Positions 16,172 to 24,788 of a DNA stretch of 64,000 bases are shown here, piece after piece. Each line of letters opens with the position of its first letter. Positions within the stretch are counted from its first letter, which is position 1. Position numbers and translations under genes: made by a program. Source of the stretch: Frankiales bacterium (lineage in GTDB: Bacteria > Actinomycetota > Actinomycetes > Mycobacteriales > Jatrophihabitantaceae); contig JAOPUZ010000044.1 of NCBI GenBank assembly GCA_025966315.1, forward strand, positions 62,001-126,000, in the 5' to 3' direction. The notes below the pieces were generated by a model that saw nothing but the letters and a program-made list of their open reading frames with translations, ran no database searches and was not told the origin of the DNA.

Positions 16172-16201
16172 AGCCCGCACGCGGGCGTCCGCGTGCGGGC
16201 T
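16172..16201 (+). terminator. Perfect 13-bp hairpin after the peptide gene
   Basis: agcccgcacgcgg and its exact complement flank a 4-base loop (gcgt), 24 bases after the peptide stop and 39 bases before the next ATG. There is no U-run, so it would act as an attenuator or mRNA stabiliser, giving more peptide than enzyme message. This layout is common after RiPP precursor genes. Confidence 0.75.
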
Positions 16202-16240
16202 GGTAGCCGGCAAGCCGGCAGATCGATGGGTTGAAGCGCT

Positions 16241-17533
16241 ATGCCGAACGAACCTGCCCGCCCGCCCCAATCGTCGATGCTGTCGGTGCGCTTGCACACG
16301 TTGACATTCCTGCCCGAGGACGAGGGTGTCATGGTCGGATGTACCGACACCAACAGCTACGCGCTTTTCCCACCCGATGGCGTTGCTCTGATCCAGCAGC
16401 TCGCGAACGGCGTAAGCCCCGGGGCGGCGAGTGACTGGTACCAGCGCACGTACGGCGAACCGGTCGACATCGACGACTTCGTGCAGACGCTGGCCGAGCT
16501 GGACTTTATCGACGATGGCGACGCCGACGCTGATCCGCCGCCCGTCCGCTGGCAAGGCCTCGGCCGAGCCGTGTTCTCGCCGGTGGCGTGGGTCGGCTAC
16601 GCCCTGCTGATCGGTGCGGCGATCCTGGTCTGCACCGCTCAGCCAGCTCTGCTCCCGCATCAAGACCATGCGTTCTTTTCTCGCTACCTGTTGGTGATCG
16701 AACTTACCGTTGCGTTCGGGCAACTGCCGTTGATCCTTATCCACGAATGCTTCCACGTGCTGGCCGCCCGCCGGCTCGGACTGCGGGCCCGGATACGTAT
16801 CGGTTATCGGTTGTACTTCGTCGTCTTCGAAACGGTCATGGACGGCCTCGTGATCGTGCCGCGGCGGCGTCGCTATCTGCCGATGCTGGCCGGGATGCTG
16901 GCCGATCTACTGCTGGCGTGTCTGCTCACGATCGTCGCTTGGGCTACCCGCGACGGCGGCCGGACCACCCTGACCTCAGGGGTCTGCCTCGCGCTGGCCC
17001 TGACCACTTTGATCCGACTGGCTATGGAGTTCTTCCTCTTCCTGCGTACCGACGTCTATTACCTGGCCGCCACGCTGAGCGGTTGCGTGGACCTGCACAC
17101 CACCACCCGGGAGATCGTCCACAACTGGCTGTGGCGCCAGCTCGGTCGTCCTGATCGAATGACCGACCCGGCGCGTTGGCATCCCAACGACGTACGAGCG
17201 GCCCGGTGGTACGCACCGCTCTACCTGCTCGGTTACGCGGTCGCAATCACCTTGCTGGCCACGGTGTTGCTACCGATCAGTTGGCGTTTTCTGCACACCT
17301 CAGTCAGTGCGGCGTTGGGCCACAACCTGTCCTCGGCGCGCTTCTGGGACGCGGCCGGACTGCTGGCGCTGAACACCGCTCAGCCTGCCTTCGCCGGCCT
17401 GCTCAAGGTGCGCGACCTGGTCGGCGGGCGTCGAGCTGACCGAGCCGCCGCCGTTCGTCGTGAACAGGCCCGTCGGAATCACGTCCGTAGTGAGCACGCC
17501 CATCCGCCGTTGTTACCGACCGAGGTGAAATGA
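16241..17533 (+). CDS. Membrane M50-like zinc protease with RRE-like N-terminus
   Basis: A 430-residue protein. Residues about 15-95 look like a PqqD-like RiPP recognition element: a short beta-hairpin region, then Y-A-L-F-P-P-D-G, a helix, and VDIDDFVQTLAELDFI. Residues 110-260 and 320-400 hold about six to eight membrane helices. The first pair carries the metalloprotease motif His168-Glu169-Cys-Phe-His172, and VMDGLVIVPRRRR supplies Asp201 as a plausible third zinc ligand before the AGMLADLLLA helix, as in the family annotated as putative peptide zinc metalloproteases. I infer that it binds the leader of the 29-residue peptide and cuts and/or exports it at the membrane. Its stop overlaps the next gene (ATGA). 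Confidence 0.82.
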   Translation: MPNEPARPPQSSMLSVRLHTLTFLPEDEGVMVGCTDTNSYALFPPDGVALIQQLANGVSPGAASDWYQRTYGEPVDIDDFVQTLAELDFIDDGDADADPPPVRWQGLGRAVFSPVAWVGYALLIGAAILVCTAQPALLPHQDHAFFSRYLLVIELTVAFGQLPLILIHECFHVLAARRLGLRARIRIGYRLYFVVFETVMDGLVIVPRRRRYLPMLAGMLADLLLACLLTIVAWATRDGGRTTLTSGVCLALALTTLIRLAMEFFLFLRTDVYYLAATLSGCVDLHTTTREIVHNWLWRQLGRPDRMTDPARWHPNDVRAARWYAPLYLLGYAVAITLLATVLLPISWRFLHTSVSAALGHNLSSARFWDAAGLLALNTAQPAFAGLLKVRDLVGGRRADRAAAVRREQARRNHVRSEHAHPPLLPTEVK

Positions 17534-19482
17534 TGATCGAGAAAGAGGTTATCTGGCAAGGGCGACATGTGTCGCTCGTCGATGAGTCCGAGCTTCGGGG
17601 TTGGGTCGGCCTGCACGGCGCGCCCACCCTTGGACGTCACGACGGTCATGCCCGACTGCGTGGTCCGTTCTCGGCGGCGGGTTCGCTGCTGCGGAAACTG
17701 GCCCCGGCAATCATCGCGGCCCGGCCGGACCTGGCCCGTCGCTACGACATCGAGATACTGGCCGCCGCGCCGGAAATCGGCACGCTGCTGAGCAATTCCC
17801 GTCCCACGCTGACGTCCCAAGCCGACCCCGCGACCCGCACCCGCTATTACCCGCACAACCGAGCCAACTGGATCGGTAACGGACTGACCGATCTCGTGCT
17901 GGAGTGGGTCGAGGTGCTGGGCGGCAACCAGTCGGTGGTGATCGAACACGTCGACGACCTCGACGCCACCGATGAGAACTGGCTGTCCAGCCTGGTGCGC
18001 CGGGCCGATCCGGCGCGGCTCCGGCTGATCCTGGTCGGGTCTACATCCGTGGTGCGGGCCGGGCAAGCGGCCTCGCCCTCCTCAGGCGGATCGCCCGTTC
18101 CGGACGATGTCGAGCTGGCGCGACGGTTCGTAGCCGGGCACTGTCTGTCCACTGAGCCGGCTGAACGGAGCGCTTACGCGGCGATCGAGGAGAAGTTGCG
18201 TGCGATGCTGCACGACGCCCAGGCGTCGCTGCTGACCCGGGCCAACGAGCAATCCTGGCGACGGGGCGCGCTCGCCTTTCATTGCGAGCATGGCAGCGAT
18301 CCCACCGGGGTCGGCGTCGATGCCCTGTCACAAGCGCAGCAAACCTGTTTGATGGAAGGCTTCTACGACGCGGTCCTGAACCTCGGGGAGCGCATCCGGC
18401 ACCTGCTCAGCTGGTCGGCCGACCCGGAACGCAGCTGGCTGGCCACAGTCAAGATGACCATTGCGCTACAGGCGATGGGACGACCGGACGAGGCGATGGA
18501 ACTGTTCGACGATGCCTGCGCGAACAGCACTATGCCGAGCGTGCACATGCAATCGGCCTACGGGCGCGCCATGATCTACACCCGCTACTACGACGAGCCG
18601 CGCCGGGATCTACGCAAGGCCAAAGGCTTGATCAACACCGCCGTCGCGCTGGCCGGTCTCAGCACGGACGACCAGCGGCGGGCCTACAACCGGACGTTCA
18701 ACGAGAACGGCCTCGCGCTGGTGGACATGCATCTGGGCGAACTCGATGCCGCGGTCGGGCTGATCGAAGCCGGCATCGAGCGGCTGGACCAGGAAGTCGA
18801 GGACGGCCGCTTCCTGTTGCATCGCTCGGTTCTGCGTTACAACCACGCGCAACTGATGAGCAAGCATGCCTCGCTGGAGCAGGCGCTGGCCGAATACAGC
18901 CAGCTGGTGATCGAGGATCCGCATCATCCCGACTACTGGTTCGATCGCGCGGGCCTGTACGAGAAGGCCGGTCGGATACCGGAAGCAATCGCCGACTACA
19001 CCCAGGCCATCCTGGCCGGGCCGCCTTACCCGGAGCCGTATTACAACCGGGCCGAATTGCGGTTGCGTCTCGGCGACGCCGACGGTGCGCTGGCCGATTT
19101 CAGCCGCGTGCTTGACCTCGATCCCGCCTTCGTCGACGCCTGGGTGAACCGGGCCTCGCTGCAGCTGGACGCCGGCAACATCGAAGCAGCGGAGGCGGAC
19201 ATCGCCGCCGGGCTGAGTGAGTCGCCGGACCAGCCCCACCTGCTCTGCCTGCGCGGACTCATCCAGCACGAGCACGGTCGGCTCGGGGCAGCTCAGGAAT
19301 GTTTCGAGGCCGCGCTCGCAGCCGACCCGGAACTGGCCGGTGCGTGGGCCAATCTCGGCGCGGTGCTGTACGAGCAGGGTGATGTCGTCGCCGCGCGGGA
19401 CTGTCTGCAGAGATCGCTGGCCCTGGATGAGAATCCGGACGTCCGGGAGAATCTGGAGTTGACCCTTGCTGCCGCGAGCTGA
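17530..19482 (+). CDS. Degenerate STAND-like/TPR protein of the peptide locus
   Basis: A 650-residue soluble protein. The first ~250 residues are not a standard domain but include SVVIEHVDDLDATDENWL (residues 135-152) followed by LRLILVG, closely resembling the Walker B and sensor strand of STAND/LuxR-type ATPases. I find no Walker A (GxxxxGKT/S), so ATP hydrolysis is doubtful. From about residue 300 to the end there are roughly nine TPR units, clearest in 450-640 (for example PDYWFDRAGLYEKAGRIPEAIADYTQAI). It is coupled by ATGA to the protease gene. TPRs bind peptides or proteins, so it may present the precursor, scaffold a complex, or act as a peptide receptor. The next gene is convergent, six bases away, which closes the locus. 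Confidence 0.8.
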   Translation: MMIEKEVIWQGRHVSLVDESELRGWVGLHGAPTLGRHDGHARLRGPFSAAGSLLRKLAPAIIAARPDLARRYDIEILAAAPEIGTLLSNSRPTLTSQADPATRTRYYPHNRANWIGNGLTDLVLEWVEVLGGNQSVVIEHVDDLDATDENWLSSLVRRADPARLRLILVGSTSVVRAGQAASPSSGGSPVPDDVELARRFVAGHCLSTEPAERSAYAAIEEKLRAMLHDAQASLLTRANEQSWRRGALAFHCEHGSDPTGVGVDALSQAQQTCLMEGFYDAVLNLGERIRHLLSWSADPERSWLATVKMTIALQAMGRPDEAMELFDDACANSTMPSVHMQSAYGRAMIYTRYYDEPRRDLRKAKGLINTAVALAGLSTDDQRRAYNRTFNENGLALVDMHLGELDAAVGLIEAGIERLDQEVEDGRFLLHRSVLRYNHAQLMSKHASLEQALAEYSQLVIEDPHHPDYWFDRAGLYEKAGRIPEAIADYTQAILAGPPYPEPYYNRAELRLRLGDADGALADFSRVLDLDPAFVDAWVNRASLQLDAGNIEAAEADIAAGLSESPDQPHLLCLRGLIQHEHGRLGAAQECFEAALAADPELAGAWANLGAVLYEQGDVVAARDCLQRSLALDENPDVRENLELTLAAAS

Positions 19483-19488
19483 CCCGGG

Positions 19489-20349
19489 TCAGGTGCTCGG
19501 GTCGTCGCGCCAGCTGTGCTCGGGTTCGAAGCCGAGCAGGCGCCGTGCCTTGTCGATGGACAGCAGGGTTTCGTTCGGCCCGAACGGGCGTTTCACGGCT
19601 ACCCCGGGGAACACCTCGGCGAGCAGGTCGGCGTTCGGGCGTGACATCACGGTGTCGGCATTGGCGATGATGAAGACATCCGTTCCGACAAAGTCGTATT
19701 CCAGTGATTTGCGGACGGCCTGGCCGCCGTCGCGGGCGTCGATGTACCCCCACAGGTTCCATTTGCGCAGTCGGGCGTCGGCGTCGAAGGACGGGAATCG
19801 CGCGTACTCGTGCTGCTCCATGACGTTGGAGAATCGCAGCCCGATCAGTTTCAGGTCGGGATACCAGCGACAGAGTTGTCGAGCGAGTTCTTCTTCCAAT
19901 GTTTTTACCAGCGAATACGTGGAATTCGGCCGTGGCGGGTAATCCTCGTCCACCGGCACGTAAGGCGGCGGCTCGTCGAACGGCAAGCCCAGCACGGTTT
20001 CGCTGGACGCCCAGACGATATTGCGGATACCGGCGCGGACGGCCGCGGTCATGACGTTGTAGGTGCTGACCATGTTGTTGGCGAAGGTCGCCGCGTTGGT
20101 CGCTAGGCCCGGCGCCGGAATGGCCGCCAGGTGAACAAGGGCGTCGGCCCCATCGTGCCGCCCGTCGATGCCGCCGAAGGCATCCAGCGTTTGCCCGAAG
20201 TCGGTGAAATCGGCTCGGGTGAAAGACGAATCTTCGCGGCCGGCCGGTACTCGATCCAGTCCCGTAACCTGCCAGTCGTGCGCAGCCAGGTCGGCCGTCA
20301 CCGCGCGACCGAGCTTTCCGCTGCTACCGGTTACCACTACCCGAGCCAT
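19489..20349 (-). CDS. NAD-dependent epimerase/dehydratase (extended SDR)
   Basis: A 286-residue extended short-chain dehydrogenase. The nucleotide loop is VTGSSGKLG (residues 6-14). LVHLAAIP follows, and the active site combines the Ser in WASSETV with Tyr-x-x-x-Lys in YSLVK. Family members epimerise, dehydrate or oxidise sugar nucleotides or related compounds; the substrate cannot be read here. It stands alone, convergent with the TPR gene. The metallophosphatase gene lies 57 bases upstream of its start on the same strand, so co-transcription is possible. Confidence 0.88.
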   Translation of the reverse strand: MARVVVTGSSGKLGRAVTADLAAHDWQVTGLDRVPAGREDSSFTRADFTDFGQTLDAFGGIDGRHDGADALVHLAAIPAPGLATNAATFANNMVSTYNVMTAAVRAGIRNIVWASSETVLGLPFDEPPPYVPVDEDYPPRPNSTYSLVKTLEEELARQLCRWYPDLKLIGLRFSNVMEQHEYARFPSFDADARLRKWNLWGYIDARDGGQAVRKSLEYDFVGTDVFIIANADTVMSRPNADLLAEVFPGVAVKRPFGPNETLLSIDKARRLLGFEPEHSWRDDPST

Positions 20350-20406
20350 GAGTCCGTCCTCACTGTTGCCAAGCTGCTGTGTGAATCCTGCTGTGTGAAT
20401 CGCCCG

Positions 20407-22278
20407 CTATTTGAATCGCGCCAACTGCTCAGGAGTCAACGAGGCCAAGGCGTTCGACGCCACGGTAACGCTGCCGCTGGGGGACACCGTGGTGGTGTCC
20501 ACGGTCACCGCCCCGGTTTTCTTGTCGATACGCAGCAGCTTGAACGTGGCATTGTTGCGCGGCGTCGACAGCCCGCCGATGCCGTCGCCGGAGCCGTGAC
20601 CGCCGGTGCTGCCCAGCGTGATCTCGCGTGTGATCTCGCCGCTGTCGGCGACCACGTTCTGGCTGGGCTGGTCGGTGAAGGAGTGCCCGCCGATGACGAT
20701 GGGAACGCAGCCGCTTTGGGTCACGTCGCCCAGCAGCTCCTTGTCGTGACCGAACACCATCGCGGGCGATTGCGAACAGGCCGACGTAGTGGTGGCCGCC
20801 GAGACGGTGTCATCGGTGATCTCGGGGTTGATCAGCCGCGCTGCGTCGCCGAAGTTGACGATGTAGGCGCTGTTGACGCCGATGTAGGGGACGGTGTCCA
20901 GTTTCTGCAGGGTGCCGTCCGCGACCGTGATCTTGGCTTTCTTGGCCAGCGTTGCGACGGTCGGCGTGTCGTGCCGGCCGAGGCTCGAATAGACGGGCAC
21001 CTTGCCGGCGTAACGAGCGAGCACATCGACGGTGTAGCTCTTCAGATACGAAGCGTAGGACTCTTCCTTGGTGCCGGTCGCGGTGAGATCGCCGAGGTTG
21101 ATGATGGCGTTTGCGTGATAGAGATTGGCGGCCTCTCCGACGATGCGGGCCATGCCCGAGGTGCCTTGCAGGTCGTCCAGAATCACGTATCGCAATTCCT
21201 GGTTGTTCTTGGCCAGCAGGTTCGAGCCGTCGGCACCGTCGGCACCGGCGCCCCCGCTGAGGCTGCCGCTGCCGTCCGGTGCGGCCGGGGTTGTCGCCGG
21301 GATGCCCGGACCGGTGGCGCCGTTAGCCAGGGTGCTGTTGTAGAAGGCGCCGTACTGATCGGACAAGTTCGTGGCGACCTGGTCGTAGAAGTCCTTCTCC
21401 TGTTTGCTGAGTGCGTCGATGCTGCTGATCACGGTCATGATCGGGAGTTTGAGCGGGCCTGTGATCTGCCAGCCGTCCAGGAACGTGTCACGCAGTTCGG
21501 CCTGCGGCTGGATGTCACGGCTCCGGTCGGACAACGGGGTGAGGATGTAGATGCTCGGCACCAACAGCCCCAGCACGCCGATCAGCGCTGCGGTCCCCAG
21601 GATGTGCCGTTCGAGACGATGCGCTCCTAAGTCCAGGACGCGCTGGCGCCGGCTGAAACTGGCCCGCACGTTGCGGCGGTGCTTGACGTAGGCGTAGCCG
21701 AGAATTTCGGCCGACGCGGTCAAGTAGGCGGCCAGGCAGAAGACGAACAGGTAGTAGCGGACGACATGCGCGAAGACCTTGTCCAGGATCGCGTCGCGAT
21801 CGGCGAAGAAGTGCGCCGCGACCGTGATCTTTTCCTGGTCCAGGATTCCCTGCGAGGTGAAGATGGACAGGTCAGTGGCGTCCGGCCGAATTTCGACGCC
21901 CACGTGCCGCCCCAGGACCGTCGGGCTCTCGCGCCGCAATCCGATGAGCGAGAAGTTGACGTCGGTGGCGTTTTGCCCGATGTGCACGCCGACCGTGGCG
22001 CTCAAGCCGTCCACGCCGACGTCGTGCACCCGGGCCGGGGGCGCGAATTCGAACGCGACAAGGCCGGCGGCCAACGGCGTAAGCACCAGGATGAAGATCA
22101 GGCAGAAACGGGACAGCCAGTCGCGCGGGGAGCGCGGGTGGACGGGACCGCCGCGGCGCTTTCCGGAACCGCCGTGCCCGCTGTCGCCGCCGGTCACCGA
22201 GTTGTCGTCCCCGGGCCCGTTCGGCGAGGTGGAACCGCCGTGCGGCGCCTGCGATGACAGCACCTCGGTCGAGGACAT
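20407..22278 (-). CDS. Membrane-anchored metallophosphatase-like protein
   Basis: A 623-residue protein. After a Gly/Ser/Asp-rich cytoplasmic tail come a membrane helix (FCLIFILVLTPLAAGLVAF), an extracytoplasmic domain of about 100 residues, and two further helices (YYLFVFCLAAYLTASAEI; GTAALIGVLGLLVPSIYIL). The C-terminal half resembles a calcineurin-type phosphoesterase in order of motifs: ILDDLQG, INLGDLT, SLGRHD, FGHDKE and GGHSF. The usual His of the first motif and Asn of GNHD are replaced (Gln and Arg), so metal binding and activity may be altered or lost. A long plus-strand frame over it (20131-21630) is a shadow. Substrate unknown. Confidence 0.78.
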   Translation of the reverse strand: MSSTEVLSSQAPHGGSTSPNGPGDDNSVTGGDSGHGGSGKRRGGPVHPRSPRDWLSRFCLIFILVLTPLAAGLVAFEFAPPARVHDVGVDGLSATVGVHIGQNATDVNFSLIGLRRESPTVLGRHVGVEIRPDATDLSIFTSQGILDQEKITVAAHFFADRDAILDKVFAHVVRYYLFVFCLAAYLTASAEILGYAYVKHRRNVRASFSRRQRVLDLGAHRLERHILGTAALIGVLGLLVPSIYILTPLSDRSRDIQPQAELRDTFLDGWQITGPLKLPIMTVISSIDALSKQEKDFYDQVATNLSDQYGAFYNSTLANGATGPGIPATTPAAPDGSGSLSGGAGADGADGSNLLAKNNQELRYVILDDLQGTSGMARIVGEAANLYHANAIINLGDLTATGTKEESYASYLKSYTVDVLARYAGKVPVYSSLGRHDTPTVATLAKKAKITVADGTLQKLDTVPYIGVNSAYIVNFGDAARLINPEITDDTVSAATTTSACSQSPAMVFGHDKELLGDVTQSGCVPIVIGGHSFTDQPSQNVVADSGEITREITLGSTGGHGSGDGIGGLSTPRNNATFKLLRIDKKTGAVTVDTTTVSPSGSVTVASNALASLTPEQLARFK

Positions 22279-22511
22279 CGCACCTCCTAGATCGGCGATC
22301 TTGGGCAGAAAACCAGCCTACGACGACTGGCCCACCATTGGTCGCCGCGTCGCAGGCCGACCCGTCACCGCCATCGGTGCACGAATGGGCAGAGATCGGC
22401 TACTCAGCGGGCAGCTTCTCGCGGAATCCTTCAGTCGGGTGGGCTGCTGATCGCACACTGATCACCTTCACGTCATGCACACACGTTTCGTCCCAAGGAG
22501 ACCTAAAACCG

Positions 22512-23669
22512 GTGGCTACTGATCTCGACTCGCTCACCCCACGGCCGCGTTCGCGGCGACTGAGAAACGCGATGGCAGGCGTATCCGTACTGCTGCTGGC
22601 CGCGACCGGCGGCATGTTTCTCGATACCGCTGTGGCCGGTGCACACACCACGGACCTCAGCGGCGTCGCCAGCTGTGAGCTAACCACCGGAACCTTCACC
22701 ATCGAGTGGAGCGGTCGCACCCTCAATGACAATGACGGCGACGTCGCCAGCGTTGAAGTCATCGATCACGATCCGGCCAGCAGTTCAGTGCCAGACACCG
22801 TGGCCGAGGATCTCGACCCCAATGCCGACTACCACTTCCAGCAGACGGGGGTGCCTGGCAATGCGCAGACGGCGTCCGTGACCGTTCGCGCCGACTGGAC
22901 GGGGGCTTCGACGATCTCCGACGAGGCCACCGGCACGGTCACGTTCGCCGAACCCTGCTTGCCCGAGGTGGCGGCGGCGCAGCCGACGGCCAGCACGCCT
23001 ACCTGCGCGAACCCGAACATCCTGGTTACGGTGCCCACGACCGAACACGTGACCTATCAAGTGAGCGGCGATCTGACCGTGCTGCCCGGTCACTCCGTGA
23101 CCATCACACCAACCGCCGAGGCAGGCTGGCAGCTGACGGCCGCAACTGATCATCCGATCGTGATCGCCAACACCTTCGAGGTGCCCTCATGCGCTCCGCC
23201 GGTCGTGACGCCGGTTGCGCCGGCGACGAGTACGCCGAGTTGCGCTCAACCGAACCTGACCGTGACATTGCCGTCCACGCCCAATGTCTCTTATCAAGCT
23301 TCCGGTCCGCTGACTCTCGAGCCGGGCCAATCGGTCACCATTACCGCCGTGGCCGCCAATGGATTCCAGTTACCCTCTGATTACAAAGCAATTACTGTCC
23401 GCAACAATTTCTCTTTAACAAGCTGCGAGATTGCCAACCCGCCGTCCCCGACTCCGACGCCGACGCCGACCCCGACCCCGACCCCGACTCCGACCCCGAC
23501 TCCTTCCCTGTCGATTAGTCACGGGGCTATCGCGGTGGCCGTGGACGCGCCGCTTCCGCCGACTCCGGCGCTGGCCCTGGCCAGCACCGGAACCTCGCCC
23601 GCATGGCCGATCGGCCTGGCTACGCTGGCGATCGTGCGCGGTACGGGTCTGCTATCGCGTGTCCGCTGA
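22512..23669 (+). CDS. LAxTG-anchored surface protein A
   Basis: A 385-residue cell-wall protein. GTG 22512 with AGGAGA 11 bases upstream gives an N-terminus with a long signal sequence (AMAGVSVLLLAATGGMFL) cleaved near AGA. The mature part starts with a ~110-residue domain (DLSGVASCELTTGTFTIEWSGRT), then two ~80-residue repeats each with a CA(N/Q)PN start and a PGHSVTIT/PGQSVTIT motif, a Pro-Thr linker, and a sorting signal: LASTG, hydrophobic stretch, Arg-rich end. LAxTG is the motif of class E sortases in actinobacteria. The downstream gene is a paralogue. No sortase gene is in the window. Confidence 0.82.
   Translation: MATDLDSLTPRPRSRRLRNAMAGVSVLLLAATGGMFLDTAVAGAHTTDLSGVASCELTTGTFTIEWSGRTLNDNDGDVASVEVIDHDPASSSVPDTVAEDLDPNADYHFQQTGVPGNAQTASVTVRADWTGASTISDEATGTVTFAEPCLPEVAAAQPTASTPTCANPNILVTVPTTEHVTYQVSGDLTVLPGHSVTITPTAEAGWQLTAATDHPIVIANTFEVPSCAPPVVTPVAPATSTPSCAQPNLTVTLPSTPNVSYQASGPLTLEPGQSVTITAVAANGFQLPSDYKAITVRNNFSLTSCEIANPPSPTPTPTPTPTPTPTPTPTPSLSISHGAIAVAVDAPLPPTPALALASTGTSPAWPIGLATLAIVRGTGLLSRVR
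23446..23505 (+). repeat. Pro-Thr coding microsatellite
   Basis: A run of about nine 6-base units ccgac(g/c/t) encodes the (Pro-Thr)n wall-spanning linker of surface protein A. A shorter copy lies at 24345-24376 in the paralogue. Confidence 0.8.
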
Positions 23670-23928
23670 CGGCGCGGGTCATATCCTGTCGCCGGCCCGT
23701 TGGGCCAATGGCGCTAGGGGCCGCAGAATTCGGGTGGTCGACTTCACAGGGTGATCAACGGTCCGGTTTCGGGACGATGATCACGATTGTCTGGGCCGAT
23801 TGTCTGTTGTTATGTCGCGGTCTTGCGTTTCTTACATCTATTTGTTCGTACTTCAATTACTCTTCACAATCGCAACGCACGGGGGCGCTGTTGAAGGGGT
23901 CATCCACTAAATAGGGGGCGCAGGTCCG

Positions 23929-24702
23929 ATGCGTAAACGAAATATCCTGATTGGTTCCACCGCGTTTCTGTTCGCCGCGGCCAGCGCCGTTTTCCTGGGG
24001 GTTGGTTCGGCTTCCGCGCACAACGCCGACATCAACGGCGTAGCGAGCTGCGCACCGAGCACCGGGCTGTACACGATTTCCTGGACGGGACAGCTGACCA
24101 GTGTCCCGGCCGGCGATGTCGCGGCCATCACCGTGCTTGCCTATGGACCGGCCGGTAGCACTGGCCCGAGCGCCGTGGCCAACGGACTCGTGGGCAACGT
24201 CGGCTACACGTTCACCCAGACCGGCGTTTCGGCCGCGGCCAGTGCCGCGACCGTGCAGGTGCAGGTTGTCTGGACCGGGCCCAGTCCGCTAACCCGGACC
24301 ATCAACGGATCGGTCGCCCTCAGCGGGCCCTGCCTAACCTCGACGAGCCCGACTCCGACTCCGACGCCGACGACCACGGCGCCGACGACACCGCCACCGG
24401 CAACCAGCACGGCCGTCAACCCGCCGCCGCCGCCGAGTACGTCCACCTCGGCCAGCCCGAGCGCCTCGATCAGTTCGAGCACGGCGATCAACCCGCCGCC
24501 GCTCCCGAGCGCCTCGGTATCGGCAAGTGCGTCGACATCGGTCGCGGTGGATGCCACCATCCAGAGCACGCCAACCCAGACCGTCGCCGCATTGGCCTCG
24601 ACCGGTAGCTCGATGGGACTCCCGCTTGTCATCGTTGCGTTCTTGCTCGGCATCGGTGCCTTGCTGGTCATCGCTGGTCGCGGCTCCGCCCGCGCTCACT
24701 GA
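23929..24702 (+). CDS. LAxTG-anchored surface protein B (paralogue of A)
   Basis: A 257-residue protein with a signal peptide ending SASA-HN, a ~110-residue domain (DINGVASCAPSTGLYTISWTGQL) clearly related to the first domain of surface protein A, a long Pro/Ser/Thr/Ala-rich wall-spanning stretch, and the sorting signal LASTG, a hydrophobic helix and GRGSARAH. It lacks the two middle repeats of protein A. The A+T-richer 259-base gap before it (23670-23928) probably holds its promoter, but I could not identify one with confidence. A strong terminator follows. Confidence 0.85.
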   Translation: MRKRNILIGSTAFLFAAASAVFLGVGSASAHNADINGVASCAPSTGLYTISWTGQLTSVPAGDVAAITVLAYGPAGSTGPSAVANGLVGNVGYTFTQTGVSAAASAATVQVQVVWTGPSPLTRTINGSVALSGPCLTSTSPTPTPTPTTTAPTTPPPATSTAVNPPPPPSTSTSASPSASISSSTAINPPPLPSASVSASASTSVAVDATIQSTPTQTVAALASTGSSMGLPLVIVAFLLGIGALLVIAGRGSARAH

Positions 24703-24719
24703 TCGGGCCGCCTAACTTC

Positions 24720-24767
24720 GAAAGTCCTACGCCAGCGGTGTCATGACACCGCTGGCGTAGGACTTTC
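24720..24767. terminator. Bidirectional terminator, 22-bp perfect hairpin
   Basis: Perfect 22-base arms beginning gaaagtcctacgccagcggt flank the tetraloop catg, between convergent genes. The outer part, GTCCTACGC...GCGTAGGAC, recurs twice near 56.7 kb, so it is one member of a repeated terminator family. Confidence 0.88.
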
Positions 24768-24788
24768 TGGGTGTTACCGGTGGTGGGG

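Noticed and set aside
20131-21630. 499-codon plus-strand open frame
   Set aside because: Antisense shadow of the metallophosphatase-like gene; its translation is Gly/Arg/Val/Asp-rich without domain pattern.
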